A stretch of DNA of 64,000 nt, from contig NC_062995.1 of NCBI RefSeq assembly GCF_023078275.1, positions 11,730,917-11,794,916 of the forward strand, in the 5' to 3' direction. The notes beneath the pieces were generated by a model, which saw only the letters and a list, made by a program, of their open reading frames with translations, was not told the origin of the DNA and searched no databases. Position numbers and translations under genes: made by a program. Positions 29,501 through 33,506 of this stretch are shown here, piece by piece (within the stretch, counting starts at the first letter, position 1; each line of letters begins with the position of its first letter). This DNA is from Leguminivora glycinivorella (taxonomy: Eukaryota > Arthropoda > Insecta > Lepidoptera > Tortricidae).

Positions 29501-31612
29501 GGACCTTGTTTGTCTGAAATAAATGCATTTTATTTTATTTTTTATTTTATTTTATTACAAAGAGATTACATATTTTTATTGGTAAAAGAAAATTCCATGT
29601 CCAGTGGTTACATTACTTTACTTAAGTAAACTTCTACTGTCAAATGTCAATAAAAAAAGTTAATTATAAGGCCAGCAACAGACAGTCTTAAAATTCATAA
29701 TCTTAAAAAGACTTGTATGCAAATCCCCGATCACTGATTATCACAGAGTACATTGTATTCACAGAATACGTTATAAAATGTGTACAATTAATATTTATAA
29801 TAGACTAGCGACCCGCCCCGGCTTCGCACGGGTACTATACCTACATGTAAACCTTCCTCTACAATCGCTCTATCTATTAAAAAAAACCGCATCAAAATCC
29901 GTTACGTAGTTTTAAAGATTTAAGCATACATAGGGACATAGGGACAGAGAAAGCGACTTTGTTTTATACTATGTAGTGATGAACATTTCATTTAATTTTT
30001 TTACATCGTATGTGTGCAAGTTGATGACACCGTGTTGAGAAATTCATCAATAGTGTAACAGGCCATATCTAGTAATAACTTTTTAAGTTTGCGACTATAT
30101 CATTTAAGAAGTTTTTAAGTTTTGCGACTATGAAACAAGCAAGGGGACCTAAGACACGTTTTTATGGCAAAATCACTGATTTAAACTTTCACGATTATTA
30201 CACATAATTATTTTTAAAATCGGGACTTAATCGCGTATGACTACATATTAAACTGACCTACGCTACTGAACTGTAGTCATACGTGATAAAGTCCCGATTT
30301 TAAAAATAATTATGGCAATATCACCACTGCATTACTTGTAAACTATGCGAGGTGTGCAATAAAGAGTATTATATTGTATTGTATCACACAGCAACAGTGC
30401 TTTGGTTTTTTAGTGTTGTGTCTTGAATAATCCATACTAATATTATAAATGGGAAAGGGTGTGTGTCTGTTTGTTTGTCCATCTTTCACGGCAAAACGGA
30501 GCAACAAATTGACGTGATTTTTTAAATGGAGATAATAAATAAAATAAAATAAAAATAGCCTTTATTATTGAAGTTTCATTTAACTACATTTTTTTTTTTA
30601 CTCATTTACATCGGCAACTCCAACTCGTCCTTTGACGAAGGCCTCCTCCAAAGTCCTCCACTGGTTCCTGTCTCTTGCCACAGTCATCCAAGCCCTTCCA
30701 CCCGTCCCTCTCAGGTCCCCGGACCATCTACATTTTTGAGGCCCGCTTTTTCTTGTGCTGTACCTAGGGCACCACTCTACAAGCTCTCGAGTCCACTTGT
30801 CTCTGCCCTCTCTCATTATGTGGTAAATGGAGATAGTTGAAGGGATGGAAAGTGACATAGGCTATTTTTTGTCTCTTTCTAACGTAAGCGAAGCCGCAGA
30901 CAAAAGTTGTAATAAATAAATCAGAAGGGCTACTAAGATGAGGGGATGAAATACCTCAGATAACACAAGTACAGTCTAATGTGTGTGTAATGAGAATCAC
31001 TTAAAAAATGAACTAGACAAGCATGTTACATCCACAACTCTGCTATGATTGCTGTCGTAATCATGACTGGATACAAACTATATGTTACTAGAGTATTAAA
31101 GATTACTTTAACGAGACATATGATTAAGTAATGTATCACAGTTCCTACTATTGTTAAGATATAAATATATTGTTAAACATTATATTTAAGTTAGATGTAA
31201 GTATTAGATTTGCTTTGATTTGTGTCCTTACAGGACGTCACACAAAACTAACCACACATTATATGTAACACCTTTATATCTGGTTTGTGACATGCAATAA
31301 ACGATTCTATTCTATTCTATATCAGTTTTTTAACTGCCTGCTTGCTTATTATGCTTGCTTATACTGCGTGAAGTGGCGCTGGATAAGACAGAGTGGCGAT
31401 CTCTTGTGTCAGAGTCCAAGATCCTTATTGGGTCGCTGAGCCAGTGAAGTAAGTATTAGAAACTCTAAAACACTTACAGAACTCCCCGAGATGCGAGCAA
31501 AGGTGTCGGCGAGATTATATTCATCAATATTGTAGAGCCGACAGTCCGTCATTAGACATACGCGGCAGCACAACAAGTTGTTCTGCAATAGCGTTTTTTT
31601 CCTTTTACTCAT
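10279..31612 (-). CDS. ZAD-C2H2 zinc-finger protein gene (span of ten placed exons, 3' end outside window)
   Basis: Ten exons join in frame to 2001 nt (667 codons): 31478-31612, 26840-26968, 24917-25696, 22771-22905, 20823-20950, 20163-20237, 17283-17397, 13313-13522, 11192-11386 and 10279-10377. All junctions have AG/GT ends and matching phase. Joining exons 5/6, 6/7, 7/8 and 8/9 creates canonical CX2CX12HX3-4H fingers, which strongly supports the splice model. The protein has an N-terminal ZAD, which in insect proteins usually binds zinc and mediates dimerisation, a charged linker of about 260 residues, and at least nine C2H2 fingers. A nuclear DNA-binding regulator is expected from the family; the target is unknown. 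No stop codon was found, so further exons lie to the left. Introns hold most of the transposons described here. Confidence 0.88.
10479..10552 (-). other. tRNA-like sequence (Thr-GGT-like), probably SINE-derived
   Basis: 74 nt that fold as a cloverleaf: acceptor GATCCGA/TCGGAAC with one mismatch, D stem GCC/GGC, anticodon stem TCCGT/ACGGA with loop CCGGTTA (GGT at 34-36), T arm GCTGG-TTCGATT-CCAGC. Position 33 is C, not the nearly universal U. This and the repeat-rich setting argue for a SINE head rather than a working tRNA gene. It lies in intron 9. Confidence 0.5.
10795..10980 (+). repeat. Repeat 'TTGACCGTGACGTCACTCA' family, copy a
   Basis: Nearly the same sequence recurs at 12412-12560 and 21085-21232, and inverted at 11630-11795. 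The core 'TGACCGTGACGTCACT' and 'AAAAAGAAG.TGA.(G/T)TGACTAG' are shared. Lies in intron 9. No coding capacity. Confidence 0.7.
10981..11055 (+). repeat. Fragment of the repeat seen in full at 22255-22482
   Basis: 'GTTGCCAAGAGTG.CA' through 'TTTCATGTGCTCTGC' and 'CAGGCGTGATTATACGTATGTA' matches the 3' part of 22255-22482. It directly abuts the preceding repeat. Confidence 0.65.
11192..11386 (-). CDS. Zinc-finger gene exon 9
   Basis: 65 codons, acceptor TATATTCCAG, strong donor CGG|GTGAGT, phase 0. With the CDK that ends exon 8 it completes finger 8 (CDKCTLSFNNELALDTHTRRKH). A basic stretch follows (RQRRAAYQKVKALRKKYKQ), then the start of finger 9. The basic segment could be a nuclear localisation signal. 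The exon is flanked by inverted copies of the 'GTGACGTCAC' repeat. Confidence 0.88.
11630..11795 (-). repeat. Repeat 'TTGACCGTGACGTCACTCA' family, copy b (inverted)
   Basis: Reverse complement of 10795-10980 over about 140 bp. Together the two copies bracket exon 9 as an inverted repeat. Confidence 0.7.
11830..12214. mobile_element. 385-bp MITE with about 42-bp terminal inverted repeats
   Basis: Left end GTCCACATGAGAGG...TGTCCCTCTCGCA and right end TGCGAGAGGGACA...CCTCTCATGTGGAC are inverted copies with one or two mismatches. The interior is AT-rich and non-coding. Related sequence appears at 40072-40424 and 47572-48187. The transposase family is unknown. Lies in intron 8. Confidence 0.75.
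12412..12560 (+). repeat. Repeat 'TTGACCGTGACGTCACTCA' family, copy c
   Basis: Matches copy a with few changes (for example GTCAGTTC for GACAGTTC). The preceding 12280-12411 contains 'GAGCTGTCCCCTGTAAAGGTC', which recurs at 40080 and 47950, and an inverted piece of this same repeat at about 12318-12360. Confidence 0.7.
12561..12977. other. Intron 8 stretch with no recognised feature
   Basis: AT-rich intronic sequence. One weak inverted pair, 'CTCAGAATCACGAG' near 12678 and 'AGTGATTCTGAG' near 12853, suggests an old MITE, but boundaries could not be drawn. Confidence 0.4.
12978..13289. mobile_element. 312-bp MITE with about 85-bp inverted arms, next to exon 8
   Basis: Left arm from 12978 (ATTAAATATAACAAGATC) through 'GCGACCGCCTACGA' and 'CCACCACACATAGATGGCG' is mirrored by the right arm ending GATCTTGTTATATTTAAT at 13289. 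The interior holds a second, smaller inverted pair ('TTAAGTGTCA...TTGACACTTAA'). The element ends 23 bp from the last base of exon 8. Confidence 0.8.
13313..13522 (-). CDS. Zinc-finger gene exon 8
   Basis: 70 codons, acceptor TATTTCAG, donor AAG|GTAAAA, phase 0. It begins RVH, completing finger 5 from exon 7. It contains finger 6 (CTICSADFTNKEALAIHAELAGEH, with six residues between the histidines) and finger 7 (CEQCGENCESETALKEHMGIIH), and ends with PCDK, the first half of finger 8. Confidence 0.9.
14226..14299 (-). other. tRNA-like SINE head (family 2), copy 1
   Basis: Closely related to 24799-24872, with the same upstream sequence on the element strand ('CATGGATAAATTCGCACACA' followed by 'CCAGCAGG'). 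The A box (TGGCGCAGTTTG) and B box (GGTTCGAGTCC) are kept, but the anticodon stem no longer pairs well. Shared flanks show a dispersed SINE rather than a tRNA gene. Confidence 0.65.
14418..14655 (-). mobile_element. tRNA-headed SINE, copy 4
   Basis: Reverse complement of the 66-325 family: the tail is near 14418, the body carries 'CTTAGCCCCAAACTAAG', and the head ends GACCGGTC at 14646-14653. Lies in intron 7. Confidence 0.85.
14656..14820 (+). repeat. (CAGA)n-containing dispersed repeat, copy 1
   Basis: Diverged copy of 23518-23765 and 26325-26542: 'AAAATTTGAAAAA', 'CCCCGAC', 'CAGCTTT.AAAC.AAAAAAA', 'CCGTTCG', then a CAGACAGACAGA tract. Non-coding. Confidence 0.6.
14820..15113 (-). pseudogene. 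Two decayed tandem copies of zinc-finger exon 7
   Basis: A 122-bp unit is repeated about 2.4 times ('ATACCTTG' at 14861, 14983 and 15105). On the minus strand the two fuller copies keep the second half of exon 7 (NVDCLECGETFVS(F/L)YGLRQ) and a GTATTG donor. The first half has lost 17 nt relative to exon 7, breaking the frame and the finger. In the left copy the first zinc-binding His is Leu (RQLHK). They sit in intron 7 and are unlikely to be used. Confidence 0.75.
15140..15386 (+). repeat. 5' LTR of the short LTR element
   Basis: 247 bp, identical to 17032-17278 by eye. Ends are the inverted octamers TGTAAGAG/CTCTTACA. Confidence 0.9.
17032..17278 (+). repeat. 3' LTR of the short LTR element
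   Basis: 247 bp, preceded by a purine tract at about 17018-17029. Its right end is four bases from the end of exon 7 (17283), so its complement supplies the intron sequence just after the exon 7 donor GTAC. Confidence 0.9.
17283..17397 (-). CDS. Zinc-finger gene exon 7
   Basis: 115 nt; the first G completes a Leu codon from exon 6. Acceptor GCCCTCAG; donor AAG|GTAC followed by LTR sequence. It completes finger 4 (CPHCEKIFLKSTTYLSHVRLMH across exons 6/7) and starts finger 5 (CLECGETFVSLYGLRQHYK), finished by RVH of exon 8. The GT of the donor is part of the GTAC target duplication. Confidence 0.9.
17507..17578 (-). repeat. Half copy of the 'CCGCGGCTTCGC' repeat
   Basis: 'TTTTTAAAGTGGAGATA...GACATAGGCTACTTTTTGTC' matches the inner part of 326-495. 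The missing end, 'AACGCGAGCGAAGCCGCGG', is found at 20110-20130, on the far side of the 17579-20057 inverted-repeat pair. A large insertion appears to have split one ancestral copy. Confidence 0.6.
17801..18775 (+). repeat. 'AGGGTTCCGTAG' family, diverged copy A
   Basis: Starts AGGTTCCGTAG and ends ACTACGGAACCCT followed by a hairpin (GAGCGTG/CACGCTC) and TTGGCCGGTTTTT. The middle differs from the other copies and contains inverted pieces ('TGTCCCAAG', 'CTTGGGACA'). A fragment ending in the same 'TTGGCCGGTTTTT' follows at 18788-18905. Confidence 0.6.
19129..19669 (+). repeat. 'AGGGTTCCGTAG' family, copy B
   Basis: About 540 bp: terminal AGGGTTCCGTAGT, a (TCCG)n tract, 'AACCGTTAGCACTAGAAAG', 'GCGTCCCCCC', then ACTACGGAACCCT, a GC-rich hairpin and CGGTTTTTT. 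Shared with 27012-27646, 27647-28205 and 63163-63736. Confidence 0.75.
20163..20237 (-). CDS. Zinc-finger gene exon 6
   Basis: 75 nt (one base completing a Lys codon, 24 codons, two bases over). Acceptor GACGCAG, donor CT|GTAAGT. Encodes NQALKHYGVHAGRTYTCPHC and EKIF: it completes finger 3 with exon 5 and starts finger 4. Position and phase fit exons 5 and 7 exactly. Confidence 0.88.
20270..20380. repeat. Decayed duplicate of 20730-20850 with hairpin
   Basis: Contains a 12-bp stem with an 8-nt loop (20290-20301 / 20310-20321, CGCAAGCGTATG), related to 20749-20780. It is followed by 'ACTTATTCTTGGAAACGAAA', which resembles the end of exon 5 ('ACTTGTCCCTGGACACGAAG'). This suggests a local duplication of the exon 5 3' end and its intron. 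Confidence 0.5.
20749..20780. other. Perfect 12-bp hairpin in intron 5
   Basis: CGCAGGCGTATG at 20749-20760 pairs with CATACGCCTGCG at 20769-20780 across loop TGCGAGCC. The related hairpin at 20290-20321 has the same stem length, loop length and 'GAGCC' loop end. Confidence 0.7.
20823..20950 (-). CDS. Zinc-finger gene exon 5
   Basis: 128 nt, phase 0 in, two bases over at the end. Acceptor TTATTTTAG, donor CAA|GTTAGT. Encodes finger 2 (CGVCGVRMHYRSLLHTHERRH) and the first half of finger 3 (CNECNFVSRD). Notably GC-rich against its introns, as expected for a constrained exon. Confidence 0.88.
21085..21232 (+). repeat. Repeat 'TTGACCGTGACGTCACTCA' family, copy d
   Basis: More diverged copy of 10795-10980, in intron 4: 'TTCTATTTAATAAGTCA', 'TTGACCGTGACGTCACTC', 'AAAAAGAAGCTGATTTGACTAG'. 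Confidence 0.65.
21474..21521. other. Perfect 20-bp hairpin in intron 4
   Basis: GTACAGTCTACTACAAAGAG (21474-21493) is repeated inverted at 21502-21521 with an 8-nt spacer. No stop-type U tract follows, so it is more likely a MITE or palindrome relic than a regulatory stem. A (TAG)n tract at 21247-21262 lies upstream. Confidence 0.6.
21812..21905 (+). repeat. Repeat shared with 1170-1255
   Basis: 'TTATCTTTTGTTCGTTTTTATAGCCGATAGCTCATAG' and 'CCAGTGCCTTAAG' are common to both, and weakly to 48300-48350. Probably 3' UTR of a non-LTR element. Confidence 0.55.
22255..22482 (+). repeat. Dispersed repeat, most complete copy
   Basis: 'CACCCCCTTTCTTCCCGTGG' through 'CAACCCCTTATTTGCCAAG' to 'ACAGGCGTGATTGTATGTATG'. 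Other pieces: 10981-11055, 62878-62945 (inverted) and 63870-64000 (inverted, cut by the window edge). Non-coding. Confidence 0.7.
22771..22905 (-). CDS. Zinc-finger gene exon 4
   Basis: 45 codons, acceptor TTTCTAG, donor CCG|GTCAGT, phase 0. Begins EEQLEEIAERKKSRN, an acidic-to-basic linker, then finger 1 (CEDCGKGFGVVTSYENHRAKH). Confidence 0.9.
23518..23765 (+). repeat. (CAGA)n-containing dispersed repeat, copy 2
   Basis: Starts 'ACCACAAAATTAAAATTTTG', has 'CCCCCGACCGCGAC', 'GATTTTCATGAAACATGG', a CAGACAGA/CACACA tract and ends 'ACACCCCGTCG...GTCGGGGGTTA'. Matches 26325-26542 closely. Confidence 0.75.
23886..24560. repeat. Low-complexity and tandem stretch in intron 3
   Basis: A 37-bp unit ('CTCACTAGCTCGGAAACACG') is repeated twice at 23894-23965. 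It is followed by short inverted pieces ('ATTCTATTCTCGAACCACTCGC', 'TATAGAATCCTTTCAC') and a sequence ('ACGCATTAGTGCGAGAAGTGG') of a type dispersed in lepidopteran genomes. No coding potential. Confidence 0.45.
24566..24760 (+). repeat. 'ATACTACGTCAGTGGCAAACAAG' repeat, copy 1
   Basis: Shared with 25729-25880 and, inverted, with about 62175-62372. Contains a hairpin: 'CTCCCCTTTGCTGTG' against 'CACAGCAAAGGGGAG' (about 24706-24728). It is directly followed by the family-2 SINE. Confidence 0.65.
24799..24872 (+). other. tRNA-like SINE head (family 2), cloverleaf intact (Ala-GGC-like)
   Basis: 74 nt that fold well: acceptor GCCTCCG/CGGAGGT (one G-U), D stem GCGC/GCGC, anticodon stem TGGCC/GGCCA with loop CCGGCAA (GGC), T arm GCAGG-TTCGAGT-CCTGC. 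Position 33 is C. The upstream 60 bp are shared with the diverged copy at 14226-14299, which marks it as a SINE. It lies 45 bp from the exon 3 donor. Confidence 0.65.
24917..25696 (-). CDS. Zinc-finger gene exon 3 (charged linker)
   Basis: 780 nt, 260 codons, acceptor ATGTTTTCAG, donor AAG|GTAAGA, phase 0 at both ends. It begins LDINYVRKLQPTHLP, has an acidic block (DTDDDDS) and a lysine-rich block (SPKKKKKVVKTEKKSKKKQ), a probable nuclear localisation signal. It then has three tandem units built on (L/V)xKQCNxAMDIDKN. No finger is present. Low-complexity linkers between ZAD and fingers are usual in this family. The long open frame on the opposite strand is only a shadow. Confidence 0.88.
25729..25880 (+). 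repeat. 'ATACTACGTC.TGGCAAACAAG' repeat, copy 2
   Basis: Matches 24566-24715 ('CAAACAAGCATACGG', 'GCGGTCACCGTAACCTAT', 'TTAGAAACTTGTACA'). Placed in intron 2, just past exon 3. Confidence 0.65.
26325..26542 (+). repeat. (CAGA)n-containing dispersed repeat, copy 3
   Basis: Nearly the same as 23518-23765 up to 'AACTTATAACACCCCG', with a shorter CAGA tract. Intron 2. Confidence 0.75.
26840..26968 (-). CDS. Zinc-finger gene exon 2 (ZAD, second half)
   Basis: 43 codons, acceptor TGATTGCAG, donor ACG|GTAACT, phase 0. Encodes VSKDRLPQYLCPYCLVLLLK and continues to FRDMC. The 'LPQ.(I/L)C..C...L....FR..C' pattern is the C-terminal half of the zinc-finger-associated domain, supplying the second zinc-binding Cys pair. 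Confidence 0.9.
27012..27646 (+). repeat. 'AGGGTTCCGTAG' family, copy C, with internal 113-bp insertion
   Basis: Full-length copy in tandem with copy D. At 27086-27198 an unrelated 113-bp AT-rich sequence ('TAGTCATAGTCATACTCATA...') is inserted, flanked by the direct repeat ATCTCA (27080-27085, 27199-27204). Lies in intron 1. Confidence 0.75.
27647..28205 (+). repeat. 'AGGGTTCCGTAG' family, copy D
   Basis: Begins AGGGTTCCGTAG immediately after copy C, has an expanded (TCCG)n tract at about 27694-27732, and ends with the GAGCGTG/CACGCTC hairpin and CGGTTTTTTT. Confidence 0.75.
28251..28482 (+). mobile_element. tRNA-headed SINE, copy 5
   Basis: The head has a degenerate A box (CAGCTCAGTCGG) and an intact B box (GGTTCGAATCCC). 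The body matches copies 2 and 4 ('CTTAGCACCCATAGTACAAGC'), with an ATTTATTT tail. Intron 1. Confidence 0.8.
28795..28925 (+). repeat. Dispersed repeat shared with 775-897
   Basis: See the copy at 775-897; here it is not followed by the non-LTR C-terminus. The surrounding 28483-29187 of intron 1 shows nothing else recognisable. Confidence 0.5.
29188..29327. mobile_element. MITE with 'CCAATTGGAAC' inverted ends
   Basis: Left end ACAGCCAACCAATTGGAAC, right end GTTCCAATTGGTTGACTGT, about 140 bp. The right half recurs at 48191-48265 ('AACGTCACTATGACATAGTT'). Non-coding. Confidence 0.65.
29804..29978 (+). repeat. 'CCCGCCCCGGCTTCGCACGGG' dispersed repeat
   Basis: A single copy here with a GC-rich start and 'AAATCCGTTACGTAGTTTTAAAG' interior, of a kind widespread in insect genomes. 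Class unclear. Confidence 0.5.
30203..30315. mobile_element. 113-bp palindromic MITE
   Basis: Left arm CATAATTATTTTTAAAATCG then GGGACTT; the right arm is its reverse complement with single changes, enclosing about 25 bp. Intron 1. Confidence 0.65.
30430..30910 (-). repeat. 'CCGCGGCTTCGC' repeat interrupted by an RTE fragment
   Basis: The halves at 30430-30534 and 30824-30910 are continuous parts of the family copy seen at 326-495. The inserted block (30535-30823) is bounded by a 12-bp duplication, TAAATGGAGATA. Confidence 0.75.
30535..30823 (-). mobile_element. 5'-truncated RTE-type non-LTR fragment
   Basis: The minus strand encodes a C-terminal tail, CRWSGDLRGTGGRAWMTVARDR then WRTLEEAFV, matching the 'R....W...A.DR..W..LEEAF' ending typical of RTE reverse transcriptases. 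The 3' tail is ATTTT-type. The 12-bp duplication TAAATGGAGATA lies at 30523-30534 and 30824-30835. Only about 70 codons remain. Confidence 0.75.
31478..31612 (-). CDS. Zinc-finger gene exon 1 (ZAD, first half, start codon)
   Basis: 45 codons from ATG (context ACAATGA, A at -3) to donor TCT|GTAAGT, phase 0. Encodes a basic start and CRVCLMTDCRLYNIDEYNLA, the N-terminal half of a ZAD with its first zinc-binding Cys pair. It joins exon 2 in frame across a 4.5-kb intron. Confidence 0.9.
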
Positions 31613-32296
31613 TGTCGAATAGTTGTTTTACAATCTGAATAGTATGGTTTATTTTAGGCAAAAGTAATGAAAAGCAAGCATATAGCGTAGTTTTGGAAAT
31701 ACAACCATAGACTCAGATACATTTAATCAACTGTCAGCCATCTGTCAGTTGTAACCATAGACAAACCAAGATGTCGGTATCAAATTGATGCGTTCAGAAA
31801 TCAACTTATTGAAACTCTACATAACAGACATGCGTACCGGACGCGACTTGTAGTCCGGGATGTGGTGTGATCGAGTGGAAGGTGGTTTGTTAAAGTTGTA
31901 ACACACGACCGCACAGCACCAAGGTCATTCACATAACGCATTGGTTCATACTATCCTGTAAAGTAGCTGATAAACGACGCCACGTAAGTGAGAGCGAGGA
32001 AGAAAAACTATCTCGCATTTAAATTGCTATTAATAAGTCCGCACAGTACCAAGGTCATCGACATACTATCCTGGTATGTGGATGACCTTGGTGCGGTGCG
32101 GTAAATGGGAGCGAAAAATATCCAAAGTCGCTGTACGGTGCGGTCGTTTGTTAGATACGTTACAGGATATAGCAATATGTGAGATGGAGGACATGATGAT
32201 CGGATTGTAGTGTAGTGTGACAACCCTGATGATATATAACTCATCTCATACAGAGTGACAACCCTATGCTCATGCAGCTGTGTGTTATGGATCATA
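31613..32296. other. Upstream region of the zinc-finger gene
   Basis: Holds the presumed promoter, but no TATA box or initiator could be assigned with confidence. Two related imperfect palindromes around 'CCGCACAG.ACCAAGGTCAT' (about 31909-31935 and 32039-32105) may be an old MITE. Confidence 0.35.
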
Positions 32297-32459
32297 GGCT
32301 CCCCACAGACAGTCTTAAAAATTCATAATCTTAAAAAAAACTTGTATGCAATCTGACAGTTCAGATCTGTCAGTGTCTTGTCAGTGTCAGTTTGAACTGT
32401 CAGATTGCATACAAGTTTTTTTTAAGATTATGAATTTTTAAGACTGTCTGTGGGGAGCC
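32297..32459. mobile_element. 163-bp MITE, near-perfect 67-bp inverted arms
   Basis: GGCTCCCCACAGACAGTC... and its mirror ...GACTGTCTGTGGGGAGCC, with 'ATA' on each side (32294-32296, 32460-32462). A fragment of one arm occurs at about 29672-29728. Such arms would form a long RNA hairpin if transcribed. Confidence 0.8.
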
Positions 32460-32509
32460 ATAGAGTTTTACGATGTAATTATAAGTAATCATAAAGTTTA
32501 TGGTATAAT

Positions 32510-32740
32510 TGTTATTGTGAAGGTTGAATATGCAATCGACTCATGCTTGACCAAATTTAAGTTTGGAACCTCAGTTGTCTATGTGCAGACTTTTGAGTTT
32601 TCAAACGACACTCTTTTGACAGGACTCATGATGTAAACATGTTTGTGTAAATATATATTAATAAATTATAAATAAATAACGTTCGGATAATCCAAAGTGC
32701 CTTCCTATTGTTCCAAGGACCTCCTGTGGGAATTACCACA
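32510..32740 (+). repeat. Copia 5' LTR
   Basis: 231 bp, TGTTATTG...TTACCACA. Relative to the 3' LTR it holds an extra 'TTCCTATTGTTCCAAGGACC'-type block near 32702-32723. Contains AATAAATAA-type motifs near 32660. Confidence 0.88.
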
Positions 32741-32752
32741 GGTTATGGCCCA
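32741..32752 (+). other. Copia primer-binding site (internal tRNA-iMet type)
   Basis: GGTTATGGCCCA directly follows the LTR. Drosophila copia uses an internal stretch of initiator tRNA-Met with GGTTATGGGCCCA, as I recall; this copy is one G shorter. Confidence 0.6.
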
Positions 32753-32927
32753 TACGCAACATTAAGGAACATTGTGTTTAAAGCTAGGAAGTGTTATTAT
32801 TTTTTCAGCATTATTTAGTCAGCTTTCGTACGGCGAGAATAACGTTAGCAACCACAGTTGTTGACAACATAACCTTAGCAACGAGAGTAACATCATAGTT
32901 AAAGGAAAACCGTAAGTAAATTACATC

Positions 32928-33506
32928 ATGGACAGCAAGGACAACATAAAGACTTTGAAATTAAATACGAATTATTCTAATTGGAGAAAACTAGCTAAAT
33001 TATTTCTGGATGCAAAAGGAATTGGAGCTGATGATAAAGGTAAAGACGCAAAAGCTAAATACTATATTTTAAATTCAATGGATGAAAATATTTTACATTA
33101 TGTGATTAATTGCTCAACCACAAAGGATATTTTTGAAAAATTAGATATTGTATTCAATTACAAAGTGGAAAAAGACAGTCACCTCAGAGTTATAGAATTT
33201 TATAACTACAAATTTACTGGAGATATACTTCAAGATATTAGCAAATTGCAAAATATGTGTTTTGAACTAGAATCTACCGCAAATAAAATAAATGATGACA
33301 TGCTTATACAAAAGATTTTGACCATTTTACCTTCAACATTAAATTACTTCAGGACTGTATGGGAGGTAACTCCGAAGTCTGACCAAACCATACATACTTT
33401 GATCGAACGAATTCAAAAAGAACTTAAGCTTGTTGATAATAATTATTCAATTGTAGTCAATTCTGATATAAATCACCAAACAGAGGAAGCAATGAAAAGC
33501 AATTAA
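32928..33506 (+). CDS. Copia Gag, capsid part, ending at an in-frame TAA
   Basis: 192 codons starting MDSKDNIKTLKLNTNYSNWR, with a copia-type capsid pattern (NYSNW..., LLDAKGI-like, 'LP..LNYFRTVWE'). The stop at 33504-33506 falls between capsid and nucleocapsid. The same frame then continues open for the zinc knuckles and the whole pol region. Drosophila copia has no stop here, so this is either an inactivating mutation or a recoding site. Confidence 0.88.
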   Translation: MDSKDNIKTLKLNTNYSNWRKLAKLFLDAKGIGADDKGKDAKAKYYILNSMDENILHYVINCSTTKDIFEKLDIVFNYKVEKDSHLRVIEFYNYKFTGDILQDISKLQNMCFELESTANKINDDMLIQKILTILPSTLNYFRTVWEVTPKSDQTIHTLIERIQKELKLVDNNYSIVVNSDINHQTEEAMKSN

